The notes under the pieces are model-generated. The model saw only the letters and a program-made list of their open reading frames with translations. It searched no databases and was not told where the DNA came from. A DNA stretch of 57,981 nucleotides from a virus: the IMG/VR virus record IMGVR_UViG_3300020439_002263, positions 1 to 57,981 of that record; one strand, written 5' to 3'. Numbering within the stretch: position 1 is the stretch's first letter; each line of letters opens with the position of its first letter. The translations under genes and the position numbers were made by a program. Shown here one piece after another: positions 1-7,114 of the stretch.

Positions 1-896
1 GACGCAGCGGTGTGTCTCAGGATGTGGAGCGTCACGTCTTTAAGTCCAGCCGCATTTCTCATTATAGTGAAACGCTTGATACACCAATCCCGGGCAGACG
101 CGAGGCGAGATTGACTTTCGATAACACCCTCAGTTACTCGCTGCCAGCGTTCGTTTTGGAATAAAAACATCAGAGCCTCCTCGGCTTCTGGCGTCAAGGG
201 TACCCCCCGTGGGCGGTTATTCTTCGTCGCATGTAGTACGAGTGTGTGATTTATCACATCATCAGGACGGGCCTTAAGTACCTCAGAAAGACGGCAGCCC
301 GTTTGTATAAGAACATCTATTAGAGCGATCATTATAGCCCCGCTTTGTGTGGGCTTTTTATTTTTCTCGCGGTGCTGGTCTAACAGTACCGCTTTAGATT
401 TTAAAAGGTCTTCTTCTTCCTTAGTTAACCACCTGACCTTTGTATTATTAACGGGTAGCCGTGGTAGGAGAGGCATCGTCTCGATATAACCCATAGCAAC
501 CGCCTCTTTTAACGCTCTAGATAATGTCGACAGTGCGCTGTTTATTGAAGACGGCTTTAGTCCTGCTTTCTTCATTTTAGCCACCCACTCATCAGCCAGT
601 TTGTAGGAGACGGCGGCGGCAGGCGTCTCCTGCCAGTACCTCCGGACCCTCTCTACTTCGTATGACTTCTGCAACGCACTTTTGTCATACTTCCATTTTT
701 TTTCCCACATGGCATCCAGCGCGTTGCTTACACTATAAAATTCATCTTCCCGTATACGCTTTCCGGATACAATCCTTTGGGCCTCTATTAACGCCTCTGA
801 GCGGTCTCTACGACCCGTGCTACGTCGTTGACGTTTACCATTCTCATCCACCCACTCAACGGTATATATACCATTTGATCTTCTACGCAGTTTCAT
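1..896 (-). CDS. int: Phage tyrosine integrase, 3' end outside window
   Basis: The ATG at 896 opens 298 codons without a stop to the window edge. The N-terminal 60 residues resemble an arm-binding domain (basic, with KRQRRSTGRRDR). A core-binding domain follows, then a catalytic domain with the first Arg in QTGCRLSEV, a Lys in HATKNNRPRG and the box II motif LHILRHTAAS. The second His and the nucleophilic Tyr lie beyond the edge. The start overlaps the end of the MarR-like gene by 14 nt, so the two are translationally coupled. It should catalyse phage integration at the tRNA-Thr site. In some marine T7-like phages (P-SSP7) int also sits next to the RNA polymerase gene, matching this permuted layout. 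Confidence 0.92.
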   Translation of the reverse strand, partial: MKLRRRSNGIYTVEWVDENGKRQRRSTGRRDRSEALIEAQRIVSGKRIREDEFYSVSNALDAMWEKKWKYDKSALQKSYEVERVRRYWQETPAAAVSYKLADEWVAKMKKAGLKPSSINSALSTLSRALKEAVAMGYIETMPLLPRLPVNNTKVRWLTKEEEDLLKSKAVLLDQHREKNKKPTQSGAIMIALIDVLIQTGCRLSEVLKARPDDVINHTLVLHATKNNRPRGVPLTPEAEEALMFLFQNERWQRVTEGVIESQSRLASARDWCIKRFTIMRNAAGLKDVTLHILRHTAA

Positions 897-1284
897 TCTC
901 TTCCTCTTCCAGTAAATGGTTAAGTTGCGGCCAAACGGCTTTATAGACTTCCTCCATGACCCGCCGTCCTTTATGCGAGAGACGGACGGGGCGGCGTCGA
1001 CGGTCCTTCCAGTCCGTTATCGTTTCGACCACCCCCAAGCCGGGTCTTTGGAGACGGTGCCACTCTCCTAATGCTTGAATATTTCGCGATACTGATGAAG
1101 TACTTAACCCCGTGACTCTAGCCATCTCTTTCATGTCGATACCTTCATCTTGATTTACTGTGGCGACCGTTAAAAAGATCACACCTTGATGCCACGGCAT
1201 GTTAGTATCGAGTTGTTCCCCCAGTACTCTAGTTGCGGTCAACATTAAACGCTCGAAGCCTTTTTTGTTTTTTCCTTTCTTCAT
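883..1284 (-). CDS. MarR-like winged-helix regulator
   Basis: This is a 133-residue protein. Residues 50-75 read as a helix-turn-helix (KEMARVTGLSTSSVSRNIQA), followed by a beta-wing with IxDWKDRRRRPVRLS and a C-terminal helix, the MarR arrangement. It sits directly upstream of and overlaps int, so it probably controls int or the lysis-lysogeny choice. A perfect 14-bp palindrome upstream of the gene before it (1523-1536) is a candidate binding site. A SD-like AAAGGA lies 10 nt before the ATG. It is the clearest DNA-binding regulator in the early block and a candidate repressor, but nothing in the sequence proves that role. Confidence 0.7.
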   Translation of the reverse strand: MKKGKNKKGFERLMLTATRVLGEQLDTNMPWHQGVIFLTVATVNQDEGIDMKEMARVTGLSTSSVSRNIQALGEWHRLQRPGLGVVETITDWKDRRRRPVRLSHKGRRVMEEVYKAVWPQLNHLLEEEENETA

Positions 1285-1459
1285 ACCTCTTCAATCCTTT
1301 CTTAGGTTTAATCCATATGGAAAGCATGAACTCCACCTTCCATAGAACTATATCTGTGGTGGTGACTTTATAGGGTGCAAGATGTTCCTCTTGCCATTTT
1401 TTAAAACTAAATAATTCGCGAGTAGTTAACACTGGACCTACATAAAGATCTAGCTTCAT
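1229..1459 (-). CDS. Small hypothetical protein of the regulator-int operon
   Basis: I chose the ATG at 1459 because GGAGAG lies 7 nt upstream; a longer frame opens at 1522 without such a site. The product is 76 residues, starts MKLDLYVGP and ends in a Lys/Arg-rich tail (KPKKGLKRYEERKKQKR), suggesting nucleic-acid binding, though I recognise no family. Its end overlaps the MarR-like gene by 56 nt, which makes a three-gene coupled operon with int. Confidence 0.6.
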   Translation of the reverse strand: MKLDLYVGPVLTTRELFSFKKWQEEHLAPYKVTTTDIVLWKVEFMLSIWIKPKKGLKRYEERKKQKRLRAFNVDRN

Positions 1460-1522
1460 ATTTTTACTCTCCAAGGCTATAAGTTGACTATAGCTCCCAT
1501 AAATGTTACATATTAAGCACAA

Positions 1523-1536
1523 ACCAGCTAGCTGGT
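1523..1536. promoter_or_regulatory. 14-bp palindrome, candidate operator
   Basis: ACCAGCTAGCTGGT is a perfect palindrome 64 nt upstream of the first gene of the regulator-int operon. MarR proteins bind palindromes of about this size, so autoregulation by the adjacent MarR-like protein is a reasonable inference. It differs from the TCCCAnnnnTGGGA sites elsewhere in the prophage. Confidence 0.45.
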
Positions 1537-1538
1537 AA

Positions 1539-1583
1539 AACGGGAGAAGGTCGTGTATTGGTAGTCCGCGACCCTCTCCCGTT
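1539..1583 (-). terminator. Long hairpin, probable intrinsic terminator
   Basis: The arms 1539-1553 and 1569-1583 pair over 15 bp with one mismatch around a 15-nt loop. Read leftward, the stem is followed by TTTTACC. It lies after the beta-clamp-like gene and before the regulator-int operon, so it would separate the two units. Confidence 0.55.
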
Positions 1584-1666
1584 ATCTACTGTTTCGCGCT
1601 TAATTTTTATTAACGCAAAATGTAGTTCTGGAAGTTACCCCTTTCTGGGGTTGCTTCTGTGTTTCT

Positions 1667-2347
1667 TTAAGCGGCTTGTAGCTCATGAGAGGATTCAAGC
1701 CAGTCGGGCATAAAAGACGGGTTAAAATTAACAGGCATCGCCACGCCTAAGAACTCCGGCACTTGTTCTGTTCGGACGAGGATAGCTCCTGATGCCTCGC
1801 TTTGATGAAGACATACGTGGTTGTCCACGCCTTTTAAACCCAGCTCTCCGAATGCCTTAAAAAACATGTCAAAGACCTTCTTCTGTACAGAGAAGCTTTG
1901 AGGCTGCTTCTCAGCGGGACGCGGGATTACCCTGCGCCATGCGGGAAAGCTCCAATCCATAAAAACGTCCCCAATGGCGGTTATCCAGTTCGGATGCTTA
2001 GCGCCCCGCTCAGCTACGTCTAGATAATCATTTAGACCGCCAGCCTTGATTTTTCGTACTAGCGTGGCTGCGCTATTGCCCGGCTCGCCCTCTAAGACAA
2101 CCACCGCTTCTTCCTGCTTCCGTATCTCAGCTAGGAAATTCTTATTCAATGAGACTAGAACATCTTTATCCGCGGAACCTTCGGCATCATAAAATACGCT
2201 CAAGGCTGCCCCATTTGTAGCAACGATATAGACGCCGCCCGAGGGGTGCGGTTCAATATATATCCCTTCTGTGTATGGTCGAGAACTGTCTTTCTCAGTG
2301 AAATGTTGAGAAGCGGCTATATATTTAGAATTTAAAACAGCGTACAT
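1667..2347 (-). CDS. Beta-clamp-like (DnaN-like) protein, tentative
   Basis: This is a 226-residue protein. The N-terminal part (KDSSRPYTEGIYIEPHPSGG, then VYIVATNGAALSVFYD) resembles the repeating unit of bacterial sliding clamps, where a V.ATDG.RL.v segment is typical. The C-terminal part ends with a clamp-like segment (VAMPVNFNPSFMPDWL). It is about two thirds of bacterial DnaN length, as in several phage clamp-like proteins. If the call is right it would tether a DNA polymerase or act as a decoy clamp. T7 itself uses host thioredoxin for processivity and has no clamp. It lies 12 nt after the ArdA-like gene in the early block. The fold assignment rests on motif resemblance only. Confidence 0.5.
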   Translation of the reverse strand: MYAVLNSKYIAASQHFTEKDSSRPYTEGIYIEPHPSGGVYIVATNGAALSVFYDAEGSADKDVLVSLNKNFLAEIRKQEEAVVVLEGEPGNSAATLVRKIKAGGLNDYLDVAERGAKHPNWITAIGDVFMDWSFPAWRRVIPRPAEKQPQSFSVQKKVFDMFFKAFGELGLKGVDNHVCLHQSEASGAILVRTEQVPEFLGVAMPVNFNPSFMPDWLESSHELQAA

Positions 2348-2359
2348 GTGACTTCTCCC

Positions 2360-2848
2360 TTAATGTGCTCTATATACTACTTTCATACCGCCTACTACTG
2401 TTTCCGTGTAGTCGTAGGATAGATATCGCCCCAGTTCTTCATAATCTATAAAAGGTGTTAGACTCGACGAAACGTCGCCGAATATTCCCTCTGCAACAAA
2501 TTCCTTCGCTAAGTCCTCTAGCGAGTACTCCATATATATATCTATGTATAAGTCGTTGGGATCATCTCTAGATAAATCCCAGCTTGAACCTAGTTCCCTT
2601 ATATAGATTATAACTCTTAACTTGTTGTAGTCGTCCCATTCTTCTACCGCGTTAAAGAATTCTGGAATAGTCTCTGGTCCGACGTCTAATACCTTGAACA
2701 GCTCACAGTCTAAATCTGAGCCGTCAATAAATTGAACGTTATAATCTTGATTCTTCGATGCCTTTTTTTCAAATTCTTCGGGTTCTTCAAAATAAAAACC
2801 CCGAACCGGGTCTGCAACTGGTTCAGCATACAAACAAATCGTAGTCAT
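2360..2848 (-). CDS. ardA: ArdA-like antirestriction protein
   Basis: This is a 162-residue, strongly acidic protein, close to the roughly 166 residues of ArdA. The C-terminal third has the family pattern: SLEDLAKEFVAEGIFG, then FIDYEELGRYLSYDY and a closing GG.KVVYRAH. ArdA proteins are dimeric DNA mimics that bind and inhibit type I restriction-modification enzymes. In T7 the first early gene (0.3, Ocr) does the same job with an unrelated protein, so this supports the block being the early region. The start follows GAGGACTACCAAG and lies inside the preceding 50-residue ORF. It may also protect against the neighbouring BREX genes; that is inference. Confidence 0.75.
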   Translation of the reverse strand: MTTICLYAEPVADPVRGFYFEEPEEFEKKASKNQDYNVQFIDGSDLDCELFKVLDVGPETIPEFFNAVEEWDDYNKLRVIIYIRELGSSWDLSRDDPNDLYIDIYMEYSLEDLAKEFVAEGIFGDVSSSLTPFIDYEELGRYLSYDYTETVVGGMKVVYRAH

Positions 2849-2975
2849 CTTGGTAGTCCTCTTGGTAGTCCTCTTTAAAATGTTCTAGTATTTCGGCATA
2901 TTCTTCAGCCCAGTAATCAGGGCTGAAGAATTCTAGGAACTCAAACTCTTGAATGCTCATCAATGGACTATGCAT
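2823..2975 (-). CDS. 50-residue acidic peptide
   Basis: The ATG at 2975 overlaps the stop of the preceding gene, with AGAGGG 8 nt upstream, and the ArdA-like gene starts inside its end. The product (MHSPLMSIQEFEF...) ends in the tandem acidic repeat EDYQEDYQDDYD. This repeat arises from a duplicated SD-bearing leader, GAGGACTACCAA, upstream of ardA. It may be a real acidic early peptide or only a translated leader coupling ardA to upstream genes. Confidence 0.5.
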   Translation of the reverse strand: MHSPLMSIQEFEFLEFFSPDYWAEEYAEILEHFKEDYQEDYQDDYDLFVC

Positions 2976-3174
2976 TCCGTTTACCCTCTTGGGAGTAATC
3001 CGCTAGAACTCCCTCGCCCAGCCAGTAACACTTTAGGATGTGTAAAAGCTCTTGTTTTCTAAACGAGGGACTCTTTAGGCAGTCTCTGACATCGTCATAA
3101 ACATCATTCCATGCGTCAGAACCTTCAGGATAACGACGCCGTACGGTATCAACTATATGAAATAAATCTGTCAT
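2968..3174 (-). CDS. Early hypothetical protein
   Basis: This is a 68-residue soluble protein beginning MTDLFHIVDTVRRRYPEG; I recognise no family. It starts 6 nt after the stop of the 127-residue early protein, and its stop overlaps the ATG of the acidic peptide, which places it firmly in the early operon. The leader (AGGTTAGACTACC before ATG) is related to the leaders of its neighbours. Confidence 0.6.
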   Translation of the reverse strand: MTDLFHIVDTVRRRYPEGSDAWNDVYDDVRDCLKSPSFRKQELLHILKCYWLGEGVLADYSQEGKRNA

Positions 3175-3180
3175 GGTAGT

Positions 3181-3564
3181 CTAACCTTTTCTAGCTTTCT
3201 TTCTTTCTTGGGCACCTCGGCATTTAGAGCATTCACATTGTATAGATCCGATAAAAGCTTCTATGTCTGCATCTGAGTATCCAAACAGACGTCCCATTTT
3301 CCTGTGGTACTCTTTTAGACCATAAGTTTTTACACCTTCGTACAGTAAAAACAGATATTCCCGAATTAATCTCGCTCTTCGGGATATTATTACTTCAGGA
3401 CCTTCCTCACCTGTCCTGTAAACGGTGATTACCCCTTCCAAAGACCCCGCTTTAGTATAGGCTTCGGGATTCTTCCTTTTTTCAATCACTGCCAGCGGTT
3501 TTTTTCCTGTCAGCACTAGTTCAATCTCTCTTCCTTCATGAGGTGCGATTTGTCCTTTAGTCAT
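3181..3564 (-). CDS. First early-operon protein, unknown function
   Basis: I chose the ATG at 3564, preceded by AAAGGACTACCAAA; a longer GTG-started frame from 3651 has no such site. The 127-residue product begins MTKGQIAPHEGREIELVLTG and ends with a cysteine cluster (CECSKC) and a basic tail, suggesting a small metal-binding domain. It is the first gene after the putative early promoter at 3827-3853, whose spacer is a palindrome. A product made from such a promoter could be the repressor itself, but no HTH is visible. I do not recognise the family. Confidence 0.6.
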   Translation of the reverse strand: MTKGQIAPHEGREIELVLTGKKPLAVIEKRKNPEAYTKAGSLEGVITVYRTGEEGPEVIISRRARLIREYLFLLYEGVKTYGLKEYHRKMGRLFGYSDADIEAFIGSIQCECSKCRGAQERKKARKG

Positions 3565-3826
3565 TTTGGTAGTCCTTTCTCTCTCTCTTTTTTTCACAAA
3601 CCCAAAATCTAGACCTAATGACCTAGACCTTAGGTTTGCGCTGTTTTCCACAGAAAAAACAGAAAGAGGGCATCCACTCGGCCTGCTGGCTCTTGGCGGT
3701 TTTACTAGGTCTTATGCACTAGGCGCCTAGCCTTCCCGGCTGCCTCGGTTTAACCCTTAACCGGTGGGTTTATGAAACTCGGGTCTGCGTTCCCTCGGAA
3801 GCTCACCGCGTTTCGTTGATTCCTGT

Positions 3827-3853
3827 ACTATCCCACATGTGGGAATATGTCAA
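3827..3853 (-). promoter_or_regulatory. Putative sigma70 early promoter with embedded operator
   Basis: Read leftward, a perfect TTGACA (3853-3848) is followed after 15 nt by GATAGT (3832-3827), preceded by TGG as in an extended -10. The spacer contains the perfect 14-bp palindrome TCCCACATGTGGGA, so a protein bound there would block RNA polymerase. It would drive the early block starting at 3564. Confidence 0.6.
3831..3844. promoter_or_regulatory. Operator-like palindrome O1
   Basis: TCCCACATGTGGGA is a perfect 14-bp palindrome between the -35 and -10 elements of the early promoter. Related sites occur at 35650-35663 and 38204-38217. A partial copy, TCCCTCTAGTGATA, lies at 3955-3968, and a half-site like TTCCACATG at 3921-3929. 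Confidence 0.65.
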
Positions 3854-4530
3854 CATGAAAAATAAAATTTTTAATTTTTTTTTTTTTAATCCATTATAAA
3901 CAAATAAATAGAATAAACATTTCCACATGATAATCTCTCTTTAAATGTATAAATTCCCTCTAGTGATACATTCTCAACGAAAAAAAAAAAACAGATAGAC
4001 AGAACCACATACACATAAAAATAAGACTGTGTTTTATAAAGCCTTGTCTAATGTTAGATTTAGATATTTAATTAGAAGAAAACGTTGATTTCCTGCTGAT
4101 TTCCGTGTATTGTGTGTCAGAAAGTGTGATATTTCTATTAATAAACTGTCTGACAAGAGCACAAGCATGGCCTATGGGGGGATTTTTGACCTCAATCACT
4201 TATCATGCCCCTTCAGATTTTTTTACCAAAAAATTCGGGCACCTAGAATAACCAAGATGTAGTTTTCTTGATGACTACGCTTGAGTAGTAGATCAGTGAT
4301 CGCTGGTAGAATAGACCAGAAGATCTGCTTACTTATGTTATGTTATGTTAACTTATCCATAAAGACCGTAAGATGCATAACAATATATACGGATGCCCCA
4401 TGTAGTTCTTAGTGATATTCTTAAAGAAACCACATGAGGCAACGCACAATGAATCATCTTTAGTAAATATCTATATTATAGATGTGTTATTATTATTATT
4501 ATTGTTATATAGGGGACTCTCTTAAAGGAT

Positions 4531-4651
4531 CTTTAGGATGTTCCTGAAGGATAAGCTTAACGATTATCCTTTAGGATGTTCCTAAAGGATAAGCTTAACG
4601 ATTATCCTTTAGGATGTTCCTAAAGGATAAGCTTAACGATTATCCTTTAGG
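4531..4651. repeat. 38-bp tandem repeats with CCTAAAG heptamers
   Basis: Three 38-bp units begin at 4532, 4570 and 4608, with a partial fourth at 4646. The heptamer CCTAAAG occurs at 4581 and 4619 (CCTGAAG at 4543), and its complement CTTTAGG at 4531, 4569, 4607 and 4645. T7 carries arrays of the same heptamer (SRL and SRR) next to its terminal repeats. The array lies just downstream of the terminase gene, where a T7-like genome end belongs. Confidence 0.75.
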
Positions 4652-4691
4652 ATTTATATGTCTATATAATATATCTTTGGAACCCCCCCTC

Positions 4692-4709
4692 TGTAAGGAT
4701 GCACCCTAA
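4692..4709 (-). promoter_or_regulatory. Putative phage RNA polymerase promoter, copy 4
   Basis: TTAGGGTGCATCCTTACA begins at the terminase stop codon and is followed by a G-rich start region (GAGGGGGGG). It is identical to the copy at 27109-27126. Pointing leftward, it would transcribe toward the genome end, as the last T7 promoters do. Confidence 0.7.
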
Positions 4710-6448
4710 TTGATCCAGAAAGAGACGTACTGCTTCCTGTCGCTACCGGGGCGTAGTGTCTTACACCTTTTCATGAATTCCTTGAGCCTCAGTCGCTGAA
4801 GCTTATCTTTATATTCTTCCTCCGTTTTCTGTATATCTCTATTCAAGGCATCCACCCAGTAACCCACAGCTTCCGCTAAAACATCAATCCTGTCGTCATG
4901 CCTGAGACATCCTCTATCCCTTGTGATGTGGGTAAACTGGTAGAAAAGTTTATATTCTCTATCAATGTCCTCTTTATAGTCCTTCTCAATTAAGGACTGA
5001 TCAACGACGAGGCGGTGGCCTTGAACGACGGGCTCTAGTTTATCTAAGATCCTAGCTTCTTTCTGTCCAGTAACCTTATATTCGGTAAGAGTTACCGGAT
5101 AAATACTTTTAAGAACGGGCGAGAAGAGTTGTAGATACATGCCGTCGCCGAAGTTTCCTTCCACATGGACTTCATTCACGGCCTCTTCTTTAGCAATTTG
5201 AGCTAGTTTTCTGAGGGTATCCGAGTCATAACCTCCAGAGAACCCCCCAGCCCTGGTGAGGTATATCATGCCGTTTAGCATTTTCGTTACTGCAAAGGCT
5301 GTTTCGTCACCGCCCCGGCCTGACGGATCTATGAACATTACCGCACCTTGATACTTATCGAAGTGCTCCTTTGAGATATACATAGGGCGGTGGTAACGGT
5401 CGCCGTCGAAGCCCAAGTTAGGTAATTCAGAGATTTCTTGATCCTTACCTGACGCCCACGTCACCTTTACAGGCGCCATTTCTTTATCAAGGGACATAAC
5501 GATAAGGTCTTTGAGTTTGAGAGGATACTTCTCCGCATCGCTTAGACGTGTGTCCAGCATGTACTGTAACATGAACCCCGACGCTTTATACTCCGCCTCT
5601 CGTTCGATCAGATCTAGGTCATTAAACCGAGCCGGGTCAGTCGGAGCGCCCCCTAGCGCTGAGCCTACGGGCTTGGTCAAATCTGGGTTATTTTTGATAT
5701 CGTCCTTTAGTAGGGGCGCTAAGTAGGGACCATAGTTAACTAAGGTCTCTTCAGTTGGGTACCTCGCCGGCCAGATCCGTATATCATACCCTTTGTCGGG
5801 TAAGTGTCTGTAGATACTCTCTTGAGATTGGGGGGTACCTAGATAGATAACTTCACCACTGCGGCCGTTCTTTTCAGCGGGTTTAACGATAGCCGCGAAC
5901 TCTTTAGTGCGGTCTTCTAGCTTCTCCCTCATCGCCTCTGTTTCCGAGTTCTTAGGGACTTCGACATCATCCGCTATTAAAAGATAGGCGCGGGCTCCTG
6001 TTATCTGTCCAAAAATACCGTCACAACGGACCGACGGCGCTATGTTAGGACCGGCAGGACCAACGTCAAAACTTAACACACTGTCGCGTCTTCCGCCCCG
6101 TAATGGGGATAATAAATCTACTGTCTCGATTAGCTGCTTAATAAACATGGCATTTTCGGCAGCTTTTTTCTCGTTCGCAGACACGATTAGAATGAGTAGG
6201 TGAGGATCACGCCAGAGGCGCCAACACACATAAGCACAGGTAATCCATGATTTACCTACACCACGGAATGCCTGAATCATACGCTTTCTAGGACCGTTTT
6301 GTAGGTAATCAGCGATATCGTACTGAATACGCGTAGGTCGCGGTAAGGACAGACACTTTGTCCATAGGTACCATAAGAACGCTGCGAACGAATTATACAT
6401 CACCTTATCAGACTTGGTGACGATCCATTCAGGTATGTTATTCTTCAT
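4706..6448 (-). CDS. terL: Terminase large subunit (T7 gp19-like)
   Basis: This 580-residue protein matches the usual T7 gp19 length. The ATPase domain has a Walker A motif at about 62-67 (RGVGKSW) and a Walker B segment near 155 (YLLIADDVEV). The C-terminal nuclease domain has IDPSGRGGDETAF and later DDRIDVLAEAV, which supply the acidic metal ligands. It pumps concatemeric DNA into proheads and cuts it at the ends. It follows the small subunit after a 105-nt spacer with a 10-bp inverted repeat. The phage promoter repeat overlaps its stop codon. Confidence 0.95.
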   Translation of the reverse strand: MKNNIPEWIVTKSDKVMYNSFAAFLWYLWTKCLSLPRPTRIQYDIADYLQNGPRKRMIQAFRGVGKSWITCAYVCWRLWRDPHLLILIVSANEKKAAENAMFIKQLIETVDLLSPLRGGRRDSVLSFDVGPAGPNIAPSVRCDGIFGQITGARAYLLIADDVEVPKNSETEAMREKLEDRTKEFAAIVKPAEKNGRSGEVIYLGTPQSQESIYRHLPDKGYDIRIWPARYPTEETLVNYGPYLAPLLKDDIKNNPDLTKPVGSALGGAPTDPARFNDLDLIEREAEYKASGFMLQYMLDTRLSDAEKYPLKLKDLIVMSLDKEMAPVKVTWASGKDQEISELPNLGFDGDRYHRPMYISKEHFDKYQGAVMFIDPSGRGGDETAFAVTKMLNGMIYLTRAGGFSGGYDSDTLRKLAQIAKEEAVNEVHVEGNFGDGMYLQLFSPVLKSIYPVTLTEYKVTGQKEARILDKLEPVVQGHRLVVDQSLIEKDYKEDIDREYKLFYQFTHITRDRGCLRHDDRIDVLAEAVGYWVDALNRDIQKTEEEYKDKLQRLRLKEFMKRCKTLRPGSDRKQYVSFWIN

Positions 6449-6481
6449 GTTTTGGTGTATAGGGTTTAAAGGCGATATAAG

Positions 6482-6552
6482 GCTCGTACAGCTTATGTAA
6501 GGTGTTTTTCTATGTAATATAGTCTGACTTAATTTTACCCCACTGTACGAGC
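6482..6552 (-). other. Inverted repeat between the terminase genes
   Basis: GCTCGTACAG (6482-6491) and its exact complement (6543-6552) enclose 51 nt. In the leftward mRNA this could fold into a stem with a large loop. T7 has RNase III processing sites in the corresponding late region (R18.5), so a processing signal is plausible. No U-run follows it. Confidence 0.4.
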
Positions 6553-6553
6553 T

Positions 6554-6838
6554 TTAAAACGGCTTGGAGAATGGAAAATGAGTGACATTATTACTATTGA
6601 ATTCCTCTTCTAACTCATCGGCCAGAAGGTCTTCAGGATCGCCCGGTTTTACCGCTCGATCTATGCCGTTATCCTTCAAGAACTTAATAGCCTGAGCAAT
6701 GAGCGATGCGGGTATAGGCTGAGGGTTCCCCTTATCGTCAAGTACCTCCCCGTTCCTATACCGCTTGATTTCATCGAGAAGAGTACAAGCCACGGTCCCG
6801 TGTAAGGCGTCTAGAAGATCGTCTGTAGCTCTACTCAT
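6554..6838 (-). CDS. terS: Terminase small subunit (T7 gp18-like)
   Basis: This 94-residue protein (MSRATDDLLDALHGTVACT...) is close to T7 gp18 in length and immediately precedes the large subunit. The segment IPASLIAQAIKFLKDNGID resembles the helical DNA-recognition part of small terminases, and the C-terminus is acidic. It should recognise concatemer DNA and load the large subunit. Its ATG overlaps the end of the preceding membrane-protein gene (ATGAGTAG), showing translational coupling. Confidence 0.85.
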   Translation of the reverse strand: MSRATDDLLDALHGTVACTLLDEIKRYRNGEVLDDKGNPQPIPASLIAQAIKFLKDNGIDRAVKPGDPEDLLADELEEEFNSNNVTHFPFSKPF

Positions 6839-7073
6839 TTAGTTGTCTCTCCATGCGGTCGTTTAGTACGGCTAGATGCTTATTCGCTTCGTTCAGTTCT
6901 GTGGTGAAATCTTCCAGCGTCTCTTTAAGTTCGTCTAGTTGTTCTAACTTCACGTCTTGTCTGACGTTATCCATTTTATTAGAAATCACTGTACTTCCTC
7001 CGCCCAGTAGCGCAGCCATAGCGACAGCATAGGCGGCCTTAGCAAGCCAAGGATGTTGATCTGATAAAGCCAT
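6831..7073 (-). CDS. Small membrane protein with coiled coil (lysis candidate)
   Basis: This is an 80-residue protein. Residues 9-30 form one hydrophobic segment (AKAAYAVAMAALLGGGSTVI). The rest is a charged coiled coil rich in Leu, Glu and Asp, ending LNDRMERQLNE. One N-terminal membrane helix with a long helical tail suits an inner-membrane spanin or a small holin accessory. In T7 the holin (17.5) and Rz-like spanin (18.5) flank the small terminase gene, and this gene lies next to terS. I cannot decide between holin and spanin. Confidence 0.6.
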   Translation of the reverse strand: MALSDQHPWLAKAAYAVAMAALLGGGSTVISNKMDNVRQDVKLEQLDELKETLEDFTTELNEANKHLAVLNDRMERQLNE

Positions 7074-7089
7074 GCGTTAAGCCTGTTCT

Positions 7090-7110
7090 AGAGGGGGAGA
7101 GGCCCCCTCT
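7090..7110. other. Perfect hairpin between two small membrane-protein genes
   Basis: An 8-bp stem (AGAGGGGG with CCCCCTCT) encloses a 5-nt loop. Neither strand has a clear T-run after it, so it is more likely an mRNA stability or processing element than a full terminator. Confidence 0.4.
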
Positions 7111-7114
7111 GTTA

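Larger units (their letters stand above)
3565..4691. other. Non-coding gap between early block and terminase; probable phage genome ends
   Basis: Some 1.1 kb lack a credible gene. The right part holds CCTAAAG-type repeats (4531-4651). The centre is very AT-rich, with homopolymers near 3880 and 3980, a TTATG run near 4335 and a TTA run near 4485. The left part is the roughly 270-nt leader of the early operon with its promoter, operator-like palindromes and a 12-bp palindrome CTAGGCGCCTAG (3719-3730). In T7 relatives the terminal repeat lies between the terminase gene and the first early genes, so the single prophage copy of it should be here. Confidence 0.6.

Noticed and set aside
4531-4651. 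CRISPR-like array from the 38-bp repeats
   Set aside because: The units are directly adjacent with no spacers and there are no cas genes; the CCTAAAG content fits T7-type end repeats.
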